Shown here: positions 31,146 to 41,416 of the stretch, one piece after another | Layout: every line of letters begins with the position of its first letter | How positions within the stretch are numbered: position 1 is the stretch's first letter | Assembly: GCA_001247695.2 (NCBI GenBank) | Contig: LGRX02033558.1 | Coordinates: forward strand, 1 to 64,000 | Reading direction: 5' to 3' | Origin: Cymbomonas tetramitiformis | Taxonomy: Eukaryota > Chlorophyta > Pyramimonadophyceae > Pyramimonadales > Pyramimonadaceae | DNA: 64,000 bases | Notes under the pieces: model-generated | Seen by the model: the letters and a program-made list of their open reading frames with translations, nothing else | What the model was told of the DNA's origin: nothing | The model's database searches: none | Translations under genes and position numbers: made by a program

Positions 31146-32916
31146 ATATTCCGTGTCAAGGTCCTGACTGACCCGCTCTCGCGCCAGTCGCCGTGCCTCA
31201 CGTTCTCTGGACTGGGCAGAGGCAGCGCTTGGCTCTGCCTCACCCTCCGTGGTAAAGTACTGTGTTACTGCTCAGCTAATGGGACCAAGGAAGAGTCCCC
31301 TCTCTCAGCGCAAAGCTCGTTCACCAGTAGACTGGAGGCTTGATTCAGACTGGCTTAGGCCAGTGCACTGAGTGCTCCTGGATTCACCTCACTGAACAAG
31401 CGGAAGAACAAAACGCGTGCGGCCAGCGAACGCCTAAAGGTCCAGCACTGTGCTTCAGCGCTCTGAATCCGCAGCAGATGCAGAATATTTGTGCGAGTAG
31501 GACTTAAAGCTGGGCCAGTGTGCTGAACACTTCTGGATTAGCTGGGCCAGAGTTCATCAGGAGCACAGTGAATGAAAATGAGGGCAACTTCACGGCACCA
31601 AGAATAGTACTGATACGCAGCGGTGTGAGCTAGGCCAGTGTGCCGAGCACTCCTGGATTCACAACACCACTGCTAATCAAGGGTACCATAGCTGTCATGG
31701 AAGCTCACTCCCCAGTCCAGTAAGCACGTACAAGGTCGCTGGCAGAGTTGGGAGCTAAGCCAGTGTGCTGAGCACCCCTGGATTCGCAGCACCACTGCTG
31801 ATTCAGAAGGTGACCGGTGATATGAGGGCCTCACCGGCTGACCAATATCGTAGAAAAGATAGAAGAATTCTCCCACACATTATGATAAAGCACTAGAATG
31901 TCACTCCAGTGGTAAGCAGCACTCCAAGCTGGTCAAGTAATTAACTCTGAATCCACCAGATAACTGTATCACACCAGTGAATATTGCTTAAAAAGACCAC
32001 TCAGTTGTCGCCTTCAGGGCTGATGTTGCTGTCAGTCCTCTGGCAAGCTTTTCCCTACTTCAGGCTTAGGCCAGTACACCAGGGGTGTCCCTGGATTAAC
32101 CGTCAGACAAGGTGGAGCTGTCCAAGAAACCGTAAGTTGCAGTTCCAAACATAGAGCAGTGACTCACTGCTGATCCGCTTCTTTGCTGGTAAGTAAAAGC
32201 AGATGCCGCCGCTAATTAGCTCCTAGGCCAAGCACCCCTGCCTTTCAGCTAGGCCAGTACACCAGGGGTGTCCCTGGATTCACCTCAGACAAGGTGGCCA
32301 GCTGGAGAACCCACTGGAAGGTAGGTCATCAAGGTGCACATTAACTGCTGATCCACTCTTAGCCGGTAAGTCCAGGCAGATGCCGCTGCTGATTAGCTTC
32401 CAGGTGACACACACTTACTTTTCAGTTAAGCCAGTGCACCATGGGTGCCCCTGGATTCACTTCAAACAAGGTGGCCAGCTCAAGGAACCACTGAGAGGTG
32501 CTCATCCAGGTGTACATTCACTGCTGATTGACTCTGTCGCCGCCGCCGCCCAAGCTCATGCCGTGCTGATTAGCTCAAAACTGAAGAACACTTGTCAGCA
32601 GTTAGGCCAGTGCACCAGGGGTGCCCCTGGATTCACTGTAGAACAAGGTGCTGAGCATATCACCAGATAGAAGGAGGCCGCTCATGACTAGTGAATTCAA
32701 AGCTGATCCGTTGCCGCCGTAGCTGATAGCTCTTTCAGTGCAAGTACCACCAAGTTCAGGGAAGAAGAAGGGTCCGCCAGTGCACCGTGGGTGCCCCTGG
32801 AGTCGCCTGACTTCCGAATCCGCTCTTGCAAACTGCTGCTGACTTCTCGCCAAAGGGCCTTTACTTCTGGATTAACACTGAAATAAAAAGCCGCTCCGCG
32901 CAGGACATTATTGTTT
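31146..32916 (-). repeat. G1 5' leader with palindrome-bearing tandem repeats
   Basis: No ORF is supported. Plus-strand copies of a motif near CCAGTGCACCAGGGGTGCC followed by CCTGGATTC start at about 32065, 32248, 32424, 32601 and 32775, a period of 174-183 bp. More diverged copies lie at about 31353, 31517, 31632 and 31757. The core CCAGGGGTGCCCCTGG is self-complementary. Between the cores, blocks such as ACAAGGTGGCCAGCT and CTGCTGATTAGCT also recur. Confidence 0.8.
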
Positions 32917-33439
32917 TGAAAAAGTATGAAAACAGCAGCAAAATATATCCGTCAAAATTGATATTATAACCACAAAATACGAATTATTGTGTACAAAAGC
33001 TGTGAGCAGAACTGTTTTAGCACTCTAGCACTGGCACGCGAACAGCCACCTAGTACTTGCGAAGGCAAAACAATAATGAGTCCACACCTGACCTCCGGTC
33101 AGAGCCTACTTATATCTCAATGCTCTGTCACATTTCCCAAAACTGTAACGGGTTCTAGCCCTTAAATCTTCATCTGGTCAATGGAAAGTCATTATTCCAT
33201 GCCAGCTCTAACAATGTTACCGTTTACCGCATTCTGACTGACACGTCAGCGGCAAAGGAGTCACTGCCATCTTCATCTTATCATTCCCTGGTCATTTGAT
33301 GGTGACCATATCTTCTCTGACAAGTCTGCATCTCACAGATGGTCATCTTCGCAAAGCCTGTCATGCTGTCACCACTGTCATGCGTGTCACCAGCTGAACA
33401 AACCCGGCGCGGTACCATGAGAAGCCGGCGTTTGTTACA
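32917..33439 (-). mobile_element. G1 5' LTR
   Basis: 523 bp with TG...CA ends on the minus strand. GATATAAGTAGGC (plus-strand 33105-33119) is the likely core promoter for G1 transcription, pointing left into the leader and ORF1. Compared with the 3' copy there are a few substitutions and a 2-bp indel near the shared GAGTCCAC segment. Unlike the 3' end, it has no 216-bp repeat beside it. Confidence 0.9.
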
Positions 33440-33467
33440 AGAGACAGTCACCCGGGAGTCTGTCTAT

Positions 33468-34558
33468 GAGGTGGTGTCTCCATGACACCACCTCACCCCG
33501 AAGGCGTGAGGTGCCACGCGTGCAAGCTAGCCAGGCCGGGTCTAACATCCTACGGTTGGCCACGAAGGCAAAACCCTAAAAAGAAAACAAGCATATTTTG
33601 AGACCCTAAGAGGTCTTTTTCAACCCAGCTAGTGTGGCTCCGCCGCGCTGGTCTCTAGAACTTCGACGTGTCGGTCTGTCGCGTTTTTTTATCACGGCGA
33701 TTTGATTGGTTGGAAAATTCTGAAAACCGACATCGCGACATGCGACAGGGTCTACAATATCTTTTTTGGCTCTGTGACGTTATCTCTGCATGTCGTCGAA
33801 TTCGTAAGATAGTGTAGACCCAAAAAAGATATTGTAGACCCCTTTTGTCTCGGTTTTGTCGCTTTGTGTCGCGTGAATTTGAAATCTATCGTTAGATCCA
33901 AAAAACTTTAAGGGCGCACAGGCATTTCATGTCGGCCATGTCGGGCTCGCATGCCGGTTTCGTTCCGGTTCCACGTAGTAGGCAAAAATAAGACATGACC
34001 ACGTAGGCAACGCAAATTAATTAGGTCAAACGTTTGACCTAATTAACACTGTGCAGCAGCGAGGGTAGATTCGTGAAGAGATTGAAGTATTCGCGATATA
34101 TTAGAAGGAAATAATGTTCAATAGCAGGTATCATGAATGATACGAAGCATCCCCGCACATATTTGGTGACTGGAGGTAGATCTCGGATTCTCCCGCCGCT
34201 TCGTGTGGCGGAAGCGGGAATGGCAAAAGCGGAAAACCGCATCCGCAAAAACGGCATTTCCTTCGGTATCCTGCCGAAGGGAAAGCTAAGAAATACTAAT
34301 AACAACAACGGAGACATATTTTCAACGTTGTATGTGCGCATCTGGGTTTCATTATAGGTCAGTTGGTTCACCCGCTTCGAGCCCCGCGGCGGAAACGCGG
34401 ACGCAGTTGACATTCACGTTTCCGCCAAAGGTGACAGTGCACTGTCAGATGCGCATAATGGCTTTCTTAAGTTCACATGATATGCATGATATGCTCATGC
34501 TGTGCAGTATGAGTCCTTGTTGGGCGTGATTCGAGATGGCTGGCTCGAATCACGCCCA
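33468..34558. repeat. Cluster of perfect palindromes and hairpins
   Basis: Five strong self-complementary sites lie within 1.1 kb. (1) 33468-33494, 11-bp stem with 5-base loop. (2) 33748-33769 with 33820-33841, 22-bp perfect inverted repeat around 50 bases. (3) 34017-34046, a perfect 30-bp palindrome with no loop, centred on CAAACGTTTG. (4) 34388-34426, 10-bp stem; and 34432-34447, TGACAGTGCACTGTCA. (5) 34521-34558, 15-bp stem with an 8-base loop. ORFs here are short and unrecognised. It could be one or more non-autonomous DNA transposons. Confidence 0.65.
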
Positions 34559-35137
34559 TTACCCCCCCTCACAAGAACCGTCCAGCATCCTAAATCCTGG
34601 ACGGATCTTGCTCGTAAAAAAACGTGTGGTTCCTAACACTTATTAGAATTCATATTCAGAATAATTATGTGGTTTGTATACGTTAGTATCCCGAAAACTA
34701 CAGCTGCTGGATAGCGACTTACTGGGCACGGTCAATTTTATCACTGCATTCACGTTGAAGCTTGCATGCAAATGTTTTTGGCGTTGCCACGACGACATGA
34801 TTCAGACGCCACGTAGACGGGGAATGTTGCGCAGGATGTCGGTTTTCGCCAAAAGTTTCATCGTTAAAACTAGTCACGCGACAGCGACATCCGACACGAT
34901 CCGACACGATGCGACATCGCGACAAAATTCCCAAACCAGTTTTAACGACGGGCGTTAGCGAGAGCCGTGCGATGCAGAGTTGAGTTTCTCAAAATGCCGA
35001 AAATCCTGATGATTCAATTTTCGGTTCGCCGCCGGACCTTCCAAATTTGGACCCCCAAGTTGAAATTCCTCGCGCTTCACTGAGCGATCCGGCAAAATTT
35101 TGACCAGATAGAAATAAAAATGATCATGTCAGTCTTT
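34559..35137. other. Non-coding spacer
   Basis: No gene is supported. At 34870-34925 there is a run of CGACA/CGACAC-type units (GCGACAGCGACATCCGACAC) that resembles, in inverted orientation, the CTGTCGCG...AAAACCGACATC block at 33681-33735. These could be the ends of a degraded element spanning the palindrome cluster. Confidence 0.4.
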
Positions 35138-35594
35138 AACACTTAAAGGGCGAGGACACTTCGGGGCAGTATAGCATCAGTATGAGCGCGGAAACAGCCA
35201 TAACTTCTACGTACTAGGTGAACTATTTGCGATGTATGAAGCATTGATGTCCATATCGGCTAGTTGAGCAAGGTCGCCCAACCCTCCAAAGGCCACCAAA
35301 CTCCATATATAGTGCACGAAACTTGTTGAAATATGCAGGGGTGGCCTGCTGGAGGTATATTATGCTCTAAAGGCTTGAAATGGCGCCGACTTGCGCACAC
35401 AAAGGTGGATGTGTACGTGAGTTGTGAGTGATATAATACGGTGCAACGACACCCGTCTACTTCCGTAATATAACATGGGCGAATAATTATAGCAAATGGA
35501 TGTCTTGAACTCAAGTTATGGCCCAAAACGTGAAAGTGCGTACATGCAAAACAGCATCAGTACCAGCAGTATAGCCCCTCGCCCTTTAAGTGTT
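35138..35594. mobile_element. MITE-like element, family M, second copy
   Basis: Bounded by AACACTTAAAGGGCGAGG and its perfect reverse complement. The termini match those of the element at 4476-4936 apart from a few bases, and the lengths are nearly equal (457 and 461 bp). The interior is AT-rich and non-coding. Confidence 0.7.
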
Positions 35595-37113
35595 CAACGA
35601 TGAAAACGGATGGTCTGCTCCTCGATGATGCTTACCTAGTACCGTATGGGAAACCAAACACTGAATATAAATGAAAACGACTAAAATGCGAATCGAGAAA
35701 TATTGGTACAAACGGTCCTCTCAATTTACCTCCCTACTCACACACTTAAGCTCCGCGATGGCAGATGGGCCATGAAATCGCGATGACGGCTCAGAATCGC
35801 CGAAAATTGCGGAATGACGATTTCAGCGATTCGGAGCGGTCGATCATATTTATTTTCCCTCTTGCAGTTTTTATTTCAGTTTTCCGTCGCTAAGCGAAAA
35901 GGGCTGGCAGCCCTTATTTGACTTGATGCATATGAGTTATCTGCGTGATATGGATCAAGTATAAAGCCATTCTCAACATGTTGAGATGCCCGCGGGCTTG
36001 GCGCTTTGCGCAAAGTTTCAAGTTTTCAAGGAAACGGGATTCGCTCTAAAGGGATTTTCGCTTGTATCTTTTGATTGGCTTGGAGTTAGTTCTAAAGTGA
36101 AACAGAATACTGATGCTGGGACTCTTGCGCATCCGTTGCGCGTATCCAATATATAGCCGCGCCATGGGAGGTATACTGGATGCTCGATTGAGCGCTCCGA
36201 GGTGTGAGCCCAGGTAATGATGCTCGTTTTCAAGAATGTCTTCATACGATATCGCAAGACACCCGTAGAAACCAGTTGTGATACCAGTATGCTTCCTAAG
36301 AAGCACACTAATATATACAAATTTAGTGCGCTTCGAAAAAACGAGTATGCGAATTTAGGTTAAACATATGCTGCATCGAAAACCCTGATTTTTTCATCTA
36401 AATCGCCCGATGCGAAAATCTCGGTGGTAATTTGAGAGGACCGGTTGTACGATATCAAGTAATTCTAAAATCTGCAATTTTATCCAAAATGGTTTTCATT
36501 CATTTTTCATCGCAATTGAGAAATAACAGTACGAGATTAAGTGAGTTTTTAAATCCTCAATTTTGCTCAATATGATTTTCATTCACTTTAATGCCTTTTA
36601 GAGAAACACCAAAATCCTGACTTTCACTAAATTCCATTTTGAGAATTTTTGCTAAGAATTATTTGATGGCATTTGAATTGCAGTCGTATTCAGTATTCAG
36701 TTTTCCCTGGTGACACTTTATTGTTTTCTTATTGTTGGTGTATGGAGGTAGAAATTGTTATAAATGAACGTAAAACGATTTCCAATGAAATGGTTTTGCG
36801 GGCGCTGCAAAAACAATAAGGCCGTGGACGGCGTAATTAAGTTGACGATGTTATAATTACATAGGCAAGCGCTGGAAGACTGTGGAGTATTGCATTTGAT
36901 CCTCTGTCTCTTCGATCGAGGAAACCTATGTTGTAAGGCTAGTCAGTATCATTTTCGGGGATCCTTATTTCAGAAATTCGCATAGTAACTATTATCAAAC
37001 AAGAACAAATGCCCGTAAGCGATGGGGCTTCCATAGCGGGACAATACACATTGTGTCACAAGTGGCACGTGCTCCATTTGCTGTTTTCAATCACGCGGTA
37101 TCAAACTCGAATA
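35595..37113. other. AT-rich intergenic DNA
   Basis: Only short ORFs without recognisable domains. TTTTCGGGGATCCTTATTT occurs at about 36951 and again at 37249, the second copy inside the next inverted-repeat element. Nothing else stands out. Confidence 0.5.
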
Positions 37114-37282
37114 CGGGTGCTCCACCGAATATAAGTTGCTGGACGGAGTAATTAAATCGGGCAGATGGACGGTTCATATATTCGAAATTCGGTAATTAAG
37201 CCAGTGTTAAGGACCATCCGACGGCCCAAACATCCTATAAAATTCTTATTTTCGGGGATCCTTATTTTCCGTGGAGCACCCG
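37114..37282. mobile_element. 169-bp MITE with TA flanks
   Basis: CGGGTGCTCCAC at the left end is perfectly inverted at the right end, and the similarity continues inward (GAATATAAG against GAAAATAAG). Both ends are flanked by TA (37112-37113 and 37283-37284), the target duplication of Tc1/mariner and Stowaway-type elements. It encodes nothing. Confidence 0.7.
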
Positions 37283-37284
37283 TA

Positions 37285-39051
37285 GGTAGTTTGTCTTTGA
37301 CATCTATACCGACCATGTTGTTCACACTCTTTAGGGCACCCAAACGACGTTCTGTGCGTTTCATCCAGTTGTGCAAAGGATCGCATGAAGGATCCGTTCA
37401 CCTGGCACCGATGCACATGCTTTGATACAATAGATATAATTTCTCATTCCATGAACTACACAACCCTAGCAAGGAGAGAGCATGTTGCGTTCATACCTGT
37501 AAGTATATATTAACAAAAACATGTCTATACTCGAATTGGGTGATTACTATTCATCGTGCGGCGACTATTTGGGATGCGCTATGTTTAATTAAATGCTCAA
37601 CACGGTCAAACAATACCAAAACAGTCTCAACTTGCCTCAGCACCTTTCCTGTTCACCAACGCAGCACGCCTTCCATCCCATCAGCCCTGCGGAGCAGTGT
37701 AGTGAATATGCAATTGCATGTCACAAACAGTACCTCTAATAGAATATAGAAACATGTGCGTCTGTCTAGCTGCTCAATGTATCCTTCACAGACAGCTACA
37801 CATCCTTTGCTCATCGCAACGCTTCCGTTGGAAGTGCACGTGCCCATGCAACCTGCAAGAGGACCCTCCACAATGCACTGCTGTCAAGCAGGACAGGAGT
37901 GGGCAAGAAATGGAAGGGGCGGAACGCACCCACTCGCGCCACCGGTCTAATTTGACTTGAATAGTCTAAAGTTATCCTGCAGAAAGGTAACCAGAGCGAT
38001 GCCACGAACGTTAGGACAACAGTTAGGATAAAGTTTGGAACTGAGTGGAGCAAGGCATGCTGGGTGGCTGCTTGGAACCTAGAGTGGGATCAGTGCAGAA
38101 CAGCAGTTGCAGTGCAAGTGCAGAACTCAAGATCGCAGGTCATTCATAGGGTGTCCAGCGCCCAGGCTTCAGTTCCATAGAGTTGGTGTTGGAGGTAGGG
38201 GGTTGCAAGCGCAGAACGGTGGGCGCTCAAGGTCATTCTATAATTCAGTCTATAATTCAGCAATTCAGTCTATAATTCTCGGCCTCTTGGGACGGCCCTT
38301 TGGGACACTGGACGTGTGGCGGGTGGACAAGCTCTCTTGAGACTAGGCTTTGGGGCAGGCAGAGGGCAGAGTGGAGGTTCTGAGCGCAGGCTTGGTGGTG
38401 AGAAGATGGCTCAGGCAGCTGGGGGGGCAGAGGTGGACTGACTTCAAAGGCAGGGCGCTGGCAGTGCAGTCACAGAGGTGCTCAGGTGGCCCAGCGAGGC
38501 TTAGGGGGTCCCGTTCTCCACTAGTGAGCTCCGCAAAATCCGGATCAGTGTCCAGTGTCCCGAAGTGTATGCTGAATCCTTTGATCTCCGGTGAGGGTAC
38601 ATAGCGCAGCCGATCTTCTGCGGCTATATGGTGCCAAAGGAATCGGTCCAGGGATTAGCCACACACTGAACGGCATGAGGCCCGCTAACAAAGGCCAGCC
38701 CACAATCATCCCAGTGGATGTGAGAGGCCTCCAGGAACAGGACGGGGGGCGCGACAAGATACCATCGACCCACACACATCTAACACCAATTCCAATGCAG
38801 TATGGATAGATAGATGTATGTACCAATCACTGCCACACATACATTTTGCGAGACTGCGCAATTTTACGCAACCTCTGCACGCTGATCCCCGGGTGGTCTG
38901 GAGTAAGCAGATCCTGGCGGCTAGCCCCCCCGTTGGCTCATGATACATCGAATGGAACCTGTTGGTGGATGACTGCAAACCAATGGTGTGAAAATGGAAG
39001 GTACATCCAGGCACAAACCAGAAGCGGGCACCGAGGCGCTCCCCACAGAGA
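37285..39051. other. Region 3' of the channel gene, with a dispersed repeat
   Basis: No gene is supported. The segment 38650-38815 is about 80% similar to 45795-45965 inside a channel intron; both contain ATCATCCCAGTGGATGTGAG and end in a GATGTATGTA-type microsatellite. ATTCAGTCTATAATTCAG-like short repeats lie at about 38240-38275. The transcript end of the channel gene should fall here. Confidence 0.45.
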
Positions 39052-41416
39052 TCAAGGGAGTGCACAGAGGATGTCAAGCATGGGCCGTAGACTTTTGAGG
39101 AAGATTGGATTTGGAGCGCGGCTCACATTCAGTTTGCTCAGATTTTTGGAAGACTGGGTGCGGCGCCGGCGCTGCAGAACGGGCTCCTTCTTCAGGCCGA
39201 TCCCCTTCAGCTCGTCCTCCTCTTCGATTTGCCTTGACTGCCAATACCATGGAAGGTCTACAATCTGCCCCGTCATTTTTTCTATTAGGGACGTCGATTT
39301 GACTAATTGCTCCTGGAATTGTCTGCCTTCTTGCTTCGCCTTCATTTTCTGCTTGTGTACCTCCCAGTAGTGCTGGATGACGAGCGCGGCAGCTTCCTGC
39401 GGGCCGCAAGCACTCGGGACAGCAGTCAGGTGGCGCTTCCTCGCGGTACACAACGCCCTAGCAGCCCTGCGAAGAAAAGTGATACCAGCTCCCGGAAGCA
39501 TGGAAGACAGAATCTGGTCAACGAATCGGACCCTCGGTGCGATCGCACGCAGCGCCACCTTGCGCTGAGGACATCACCGAGATCCTCGACGAGACTTGTC
39601 GCTACCGAACCCTCGATGCCAATCATCGTCCCCGGACCCTCGCGGAGGCGCAGGTTTCAAGGACGCTTCGCGCAGGCGAAGGGCCCGAGCCACCGACAAG
39701 CGGCGCGCGAGCTGGTGGGGGTCATTCCAACCTCCCCGTGCCACAATACAGTTATTGCATTATGGGAACTCCTGAAATCGCGAACAGATGGCGTCATCTT
39801 TCACATGGGCCGCGACTCCCCGCGCGAGCATTCGCGTAAGGAGAGCGTCCTGAGCGCGCGTGCTGACGTGGACAAGGGATGATTCTGCGGGGTTCCTCTG
39901 AAGAGCCCCGCAGAGAACTCCTTGAATCGGGGACATGCGATCTACAATATCAGCCATCGTCAGCCATCGTCAGCTATTCGTACTTCCGATGCACCAATCT
40001 GTATGATGCAATGCGGATAGCAAGGAGATCGAAACCAAAAGGCAGAGATGCAACATGTACCAAAACTCCTCGCAGCGCATCGCGAACCTGGCCACGCAAT
40101 GCGCAGTTTCCATAATGCAATGACTGTAATGTACAGGTGGCAAGCAGCGATGAAGACAGCGGGATCCGAGCCCCGCAAGGCAGGAGGACAGAGGGCGGCA
40201 GGGGAGATGGTGGGCGTGCCGCACCTGCGAGATGTGGCTGTAGCGCGCATATGTGAGATGCTTGATGTAACCTTGCTCCACTCCCTTGAAGCTGTCCGCC
40301 CTGGTCAAACTGTTCATGACGTTTTGTGTGTTCACTGCCGCCTTAAACTTCTGTATTCCTTTCGCTCCCCTGTAACCGCACCGATCTCACCCTCCCATCG
40401 CGCTCCCCTCATTCCTGCGCGCCTGTGATGGCACTCATATCCCATCCCCGGGGCTGTCGCACTCTTTCTCGTGTCACAGCATTGCGATGTCCCACGCTCG
40501 GCCCCACAGCACTCAGCTCTGCACCGAGCAGGGGGGTGCGGGCAACAGGGCGCACTTTTGATTTTGTCGTTTGCCGATCGATTCGATGCGCGCAAGCTCC
40601 TTGGCCTCGAGACGGGAAGCGTACTGGAACGTCTGCCTCGCCTCCCTCATCATGCCGTATATGAAGGCCTGCGCAGCCCCGAGCCCGCGCTGATCAGACC
40701 CGGAAAGACCCTCCAAGGAGTCCCGAGCCCGCGCTGATCATACCCGGAAAGACCCTCCAAGGAGCCCCGAGCCCGCGCTGATCAGACCCGAAAGACCCTC
40801 CAAGGAGTCCCGAGCCGCTGATCAGACCCGGAAAGACCCTCCAAGGAGTCCCGAGCCCGCGCTGATCAGAACCGGAAAGACCCTCCAAGGAGCCCCGAGC
40901 CCGCGCTGATCAGACCCAGAAATACCCTCCAAGGAGTCCCGAGCGCGAGCCGATCAGCTCCGACAGCGGGGGAGTCCTAGTGCCCCAACTGGTGCTAGGG
41001 CGGAGGTGCGGGTCGCCGCTGCGGGTCTTATGCAGCAACCCACTAACAAAACTGACGAAAGCACGAGGCTCACATACAATGCCACCTGGCAGTCGCTCCC
41101 GGGAGAATCAGGCTAAAGCAGGGTGAAGAGGGGGTCAAGGGGTGATGAGAGTGGGAGGGGGATGGCCATGCGGCAGGACGAACGTGGATTTGCTTGCGCT
41201 GTTCGCCCTTGGGGAGCTCGTGCTGAGCGATGGTGGCGGTGAAAGCGTACAGCGTCGGGAAGAAGAGTACCCGATGCTCCACCACCTCGAGGTCCATGTT
41301 CCTCAGGCGCTGCAGCACCTTGGCCGCGTGGCACCGCCCGAGATTCAGCGGCTCCCCGAACTCCGCCACCCCGAGAGGGGGTGGCAGCTGGTCCATCAGA
41401 CGGTACAGCTTCCGCA
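39052..41416 (-). CDS. Channel C-terminal exons with IQ-like motif
   Basis: 41184-41416 reads VRKLYRLMDQLPPPLGVAEF and LFFPTLYAFTATIA, matching the conserved post-S6 region of Cav and Nav channels (the LPPPLG motif). 40556-40668 reads AFIYGMMREARQTFQYASR. Near 40.27-40.33 kb a coding-like stretch (NVMNSLTRADSFKGVEQG) could be another exon, but its phase does not fit. The last frame (~39500-39052) contains ALVIQHYWEVHKQKMKAK, an IQ-type motif that suggests calmodulin binding, and a basic tail ending LDILCALP before a TGA at 39052-39054. Confidence 0.7.

Larger units (their letters stand above)
17210..33439 (-). mobile_element. G1: 16.2-kb Ty3/Gypsy-type retrotransposon with two methyltransferase-like domains
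   Basis: The element reads right to left: 5' LTR 32917-33439, repeat-bearing leader, ORF1 (Gag-protease), ORF2 (hydrophobic region, reverse transcriptase, RNase H, DNMT3-like methyltransferase), ORF3 (integrase, PHD finger, second methyltransferase-like domain), then a compound 3' terminus. The RT-RNaseH-integrase order is that of Ty3/Gypsy. The two LTR cores (523 and 525 bp) differ at only a few positions and the three long ORFs are intact, so the insertion is recent and possibly competent. AGAG directly flanks both outer ends (17206-17209, 33440-33443), a possible 4-bp target duplication. The ORFs overlap slightly, and each downstream frame is -1 to the one before, with no ATG at the overlap. 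Confidence 0.9.

Noticed and set aside
31340..32800. Regular palindromic repeats in the G1 leader as a CRISPR array
   Set aside because: The ~177-bp spacing is too long, the intervening sequences are themselves repetitive, and the context is a retrotransposon leader.
34039..34413. 124-codon minus-strand ORF within the palindrome cluster
   Set aside because: No domain, high content of hairpin sequence, and an equally open plus-strand frame; not supported as a gene.
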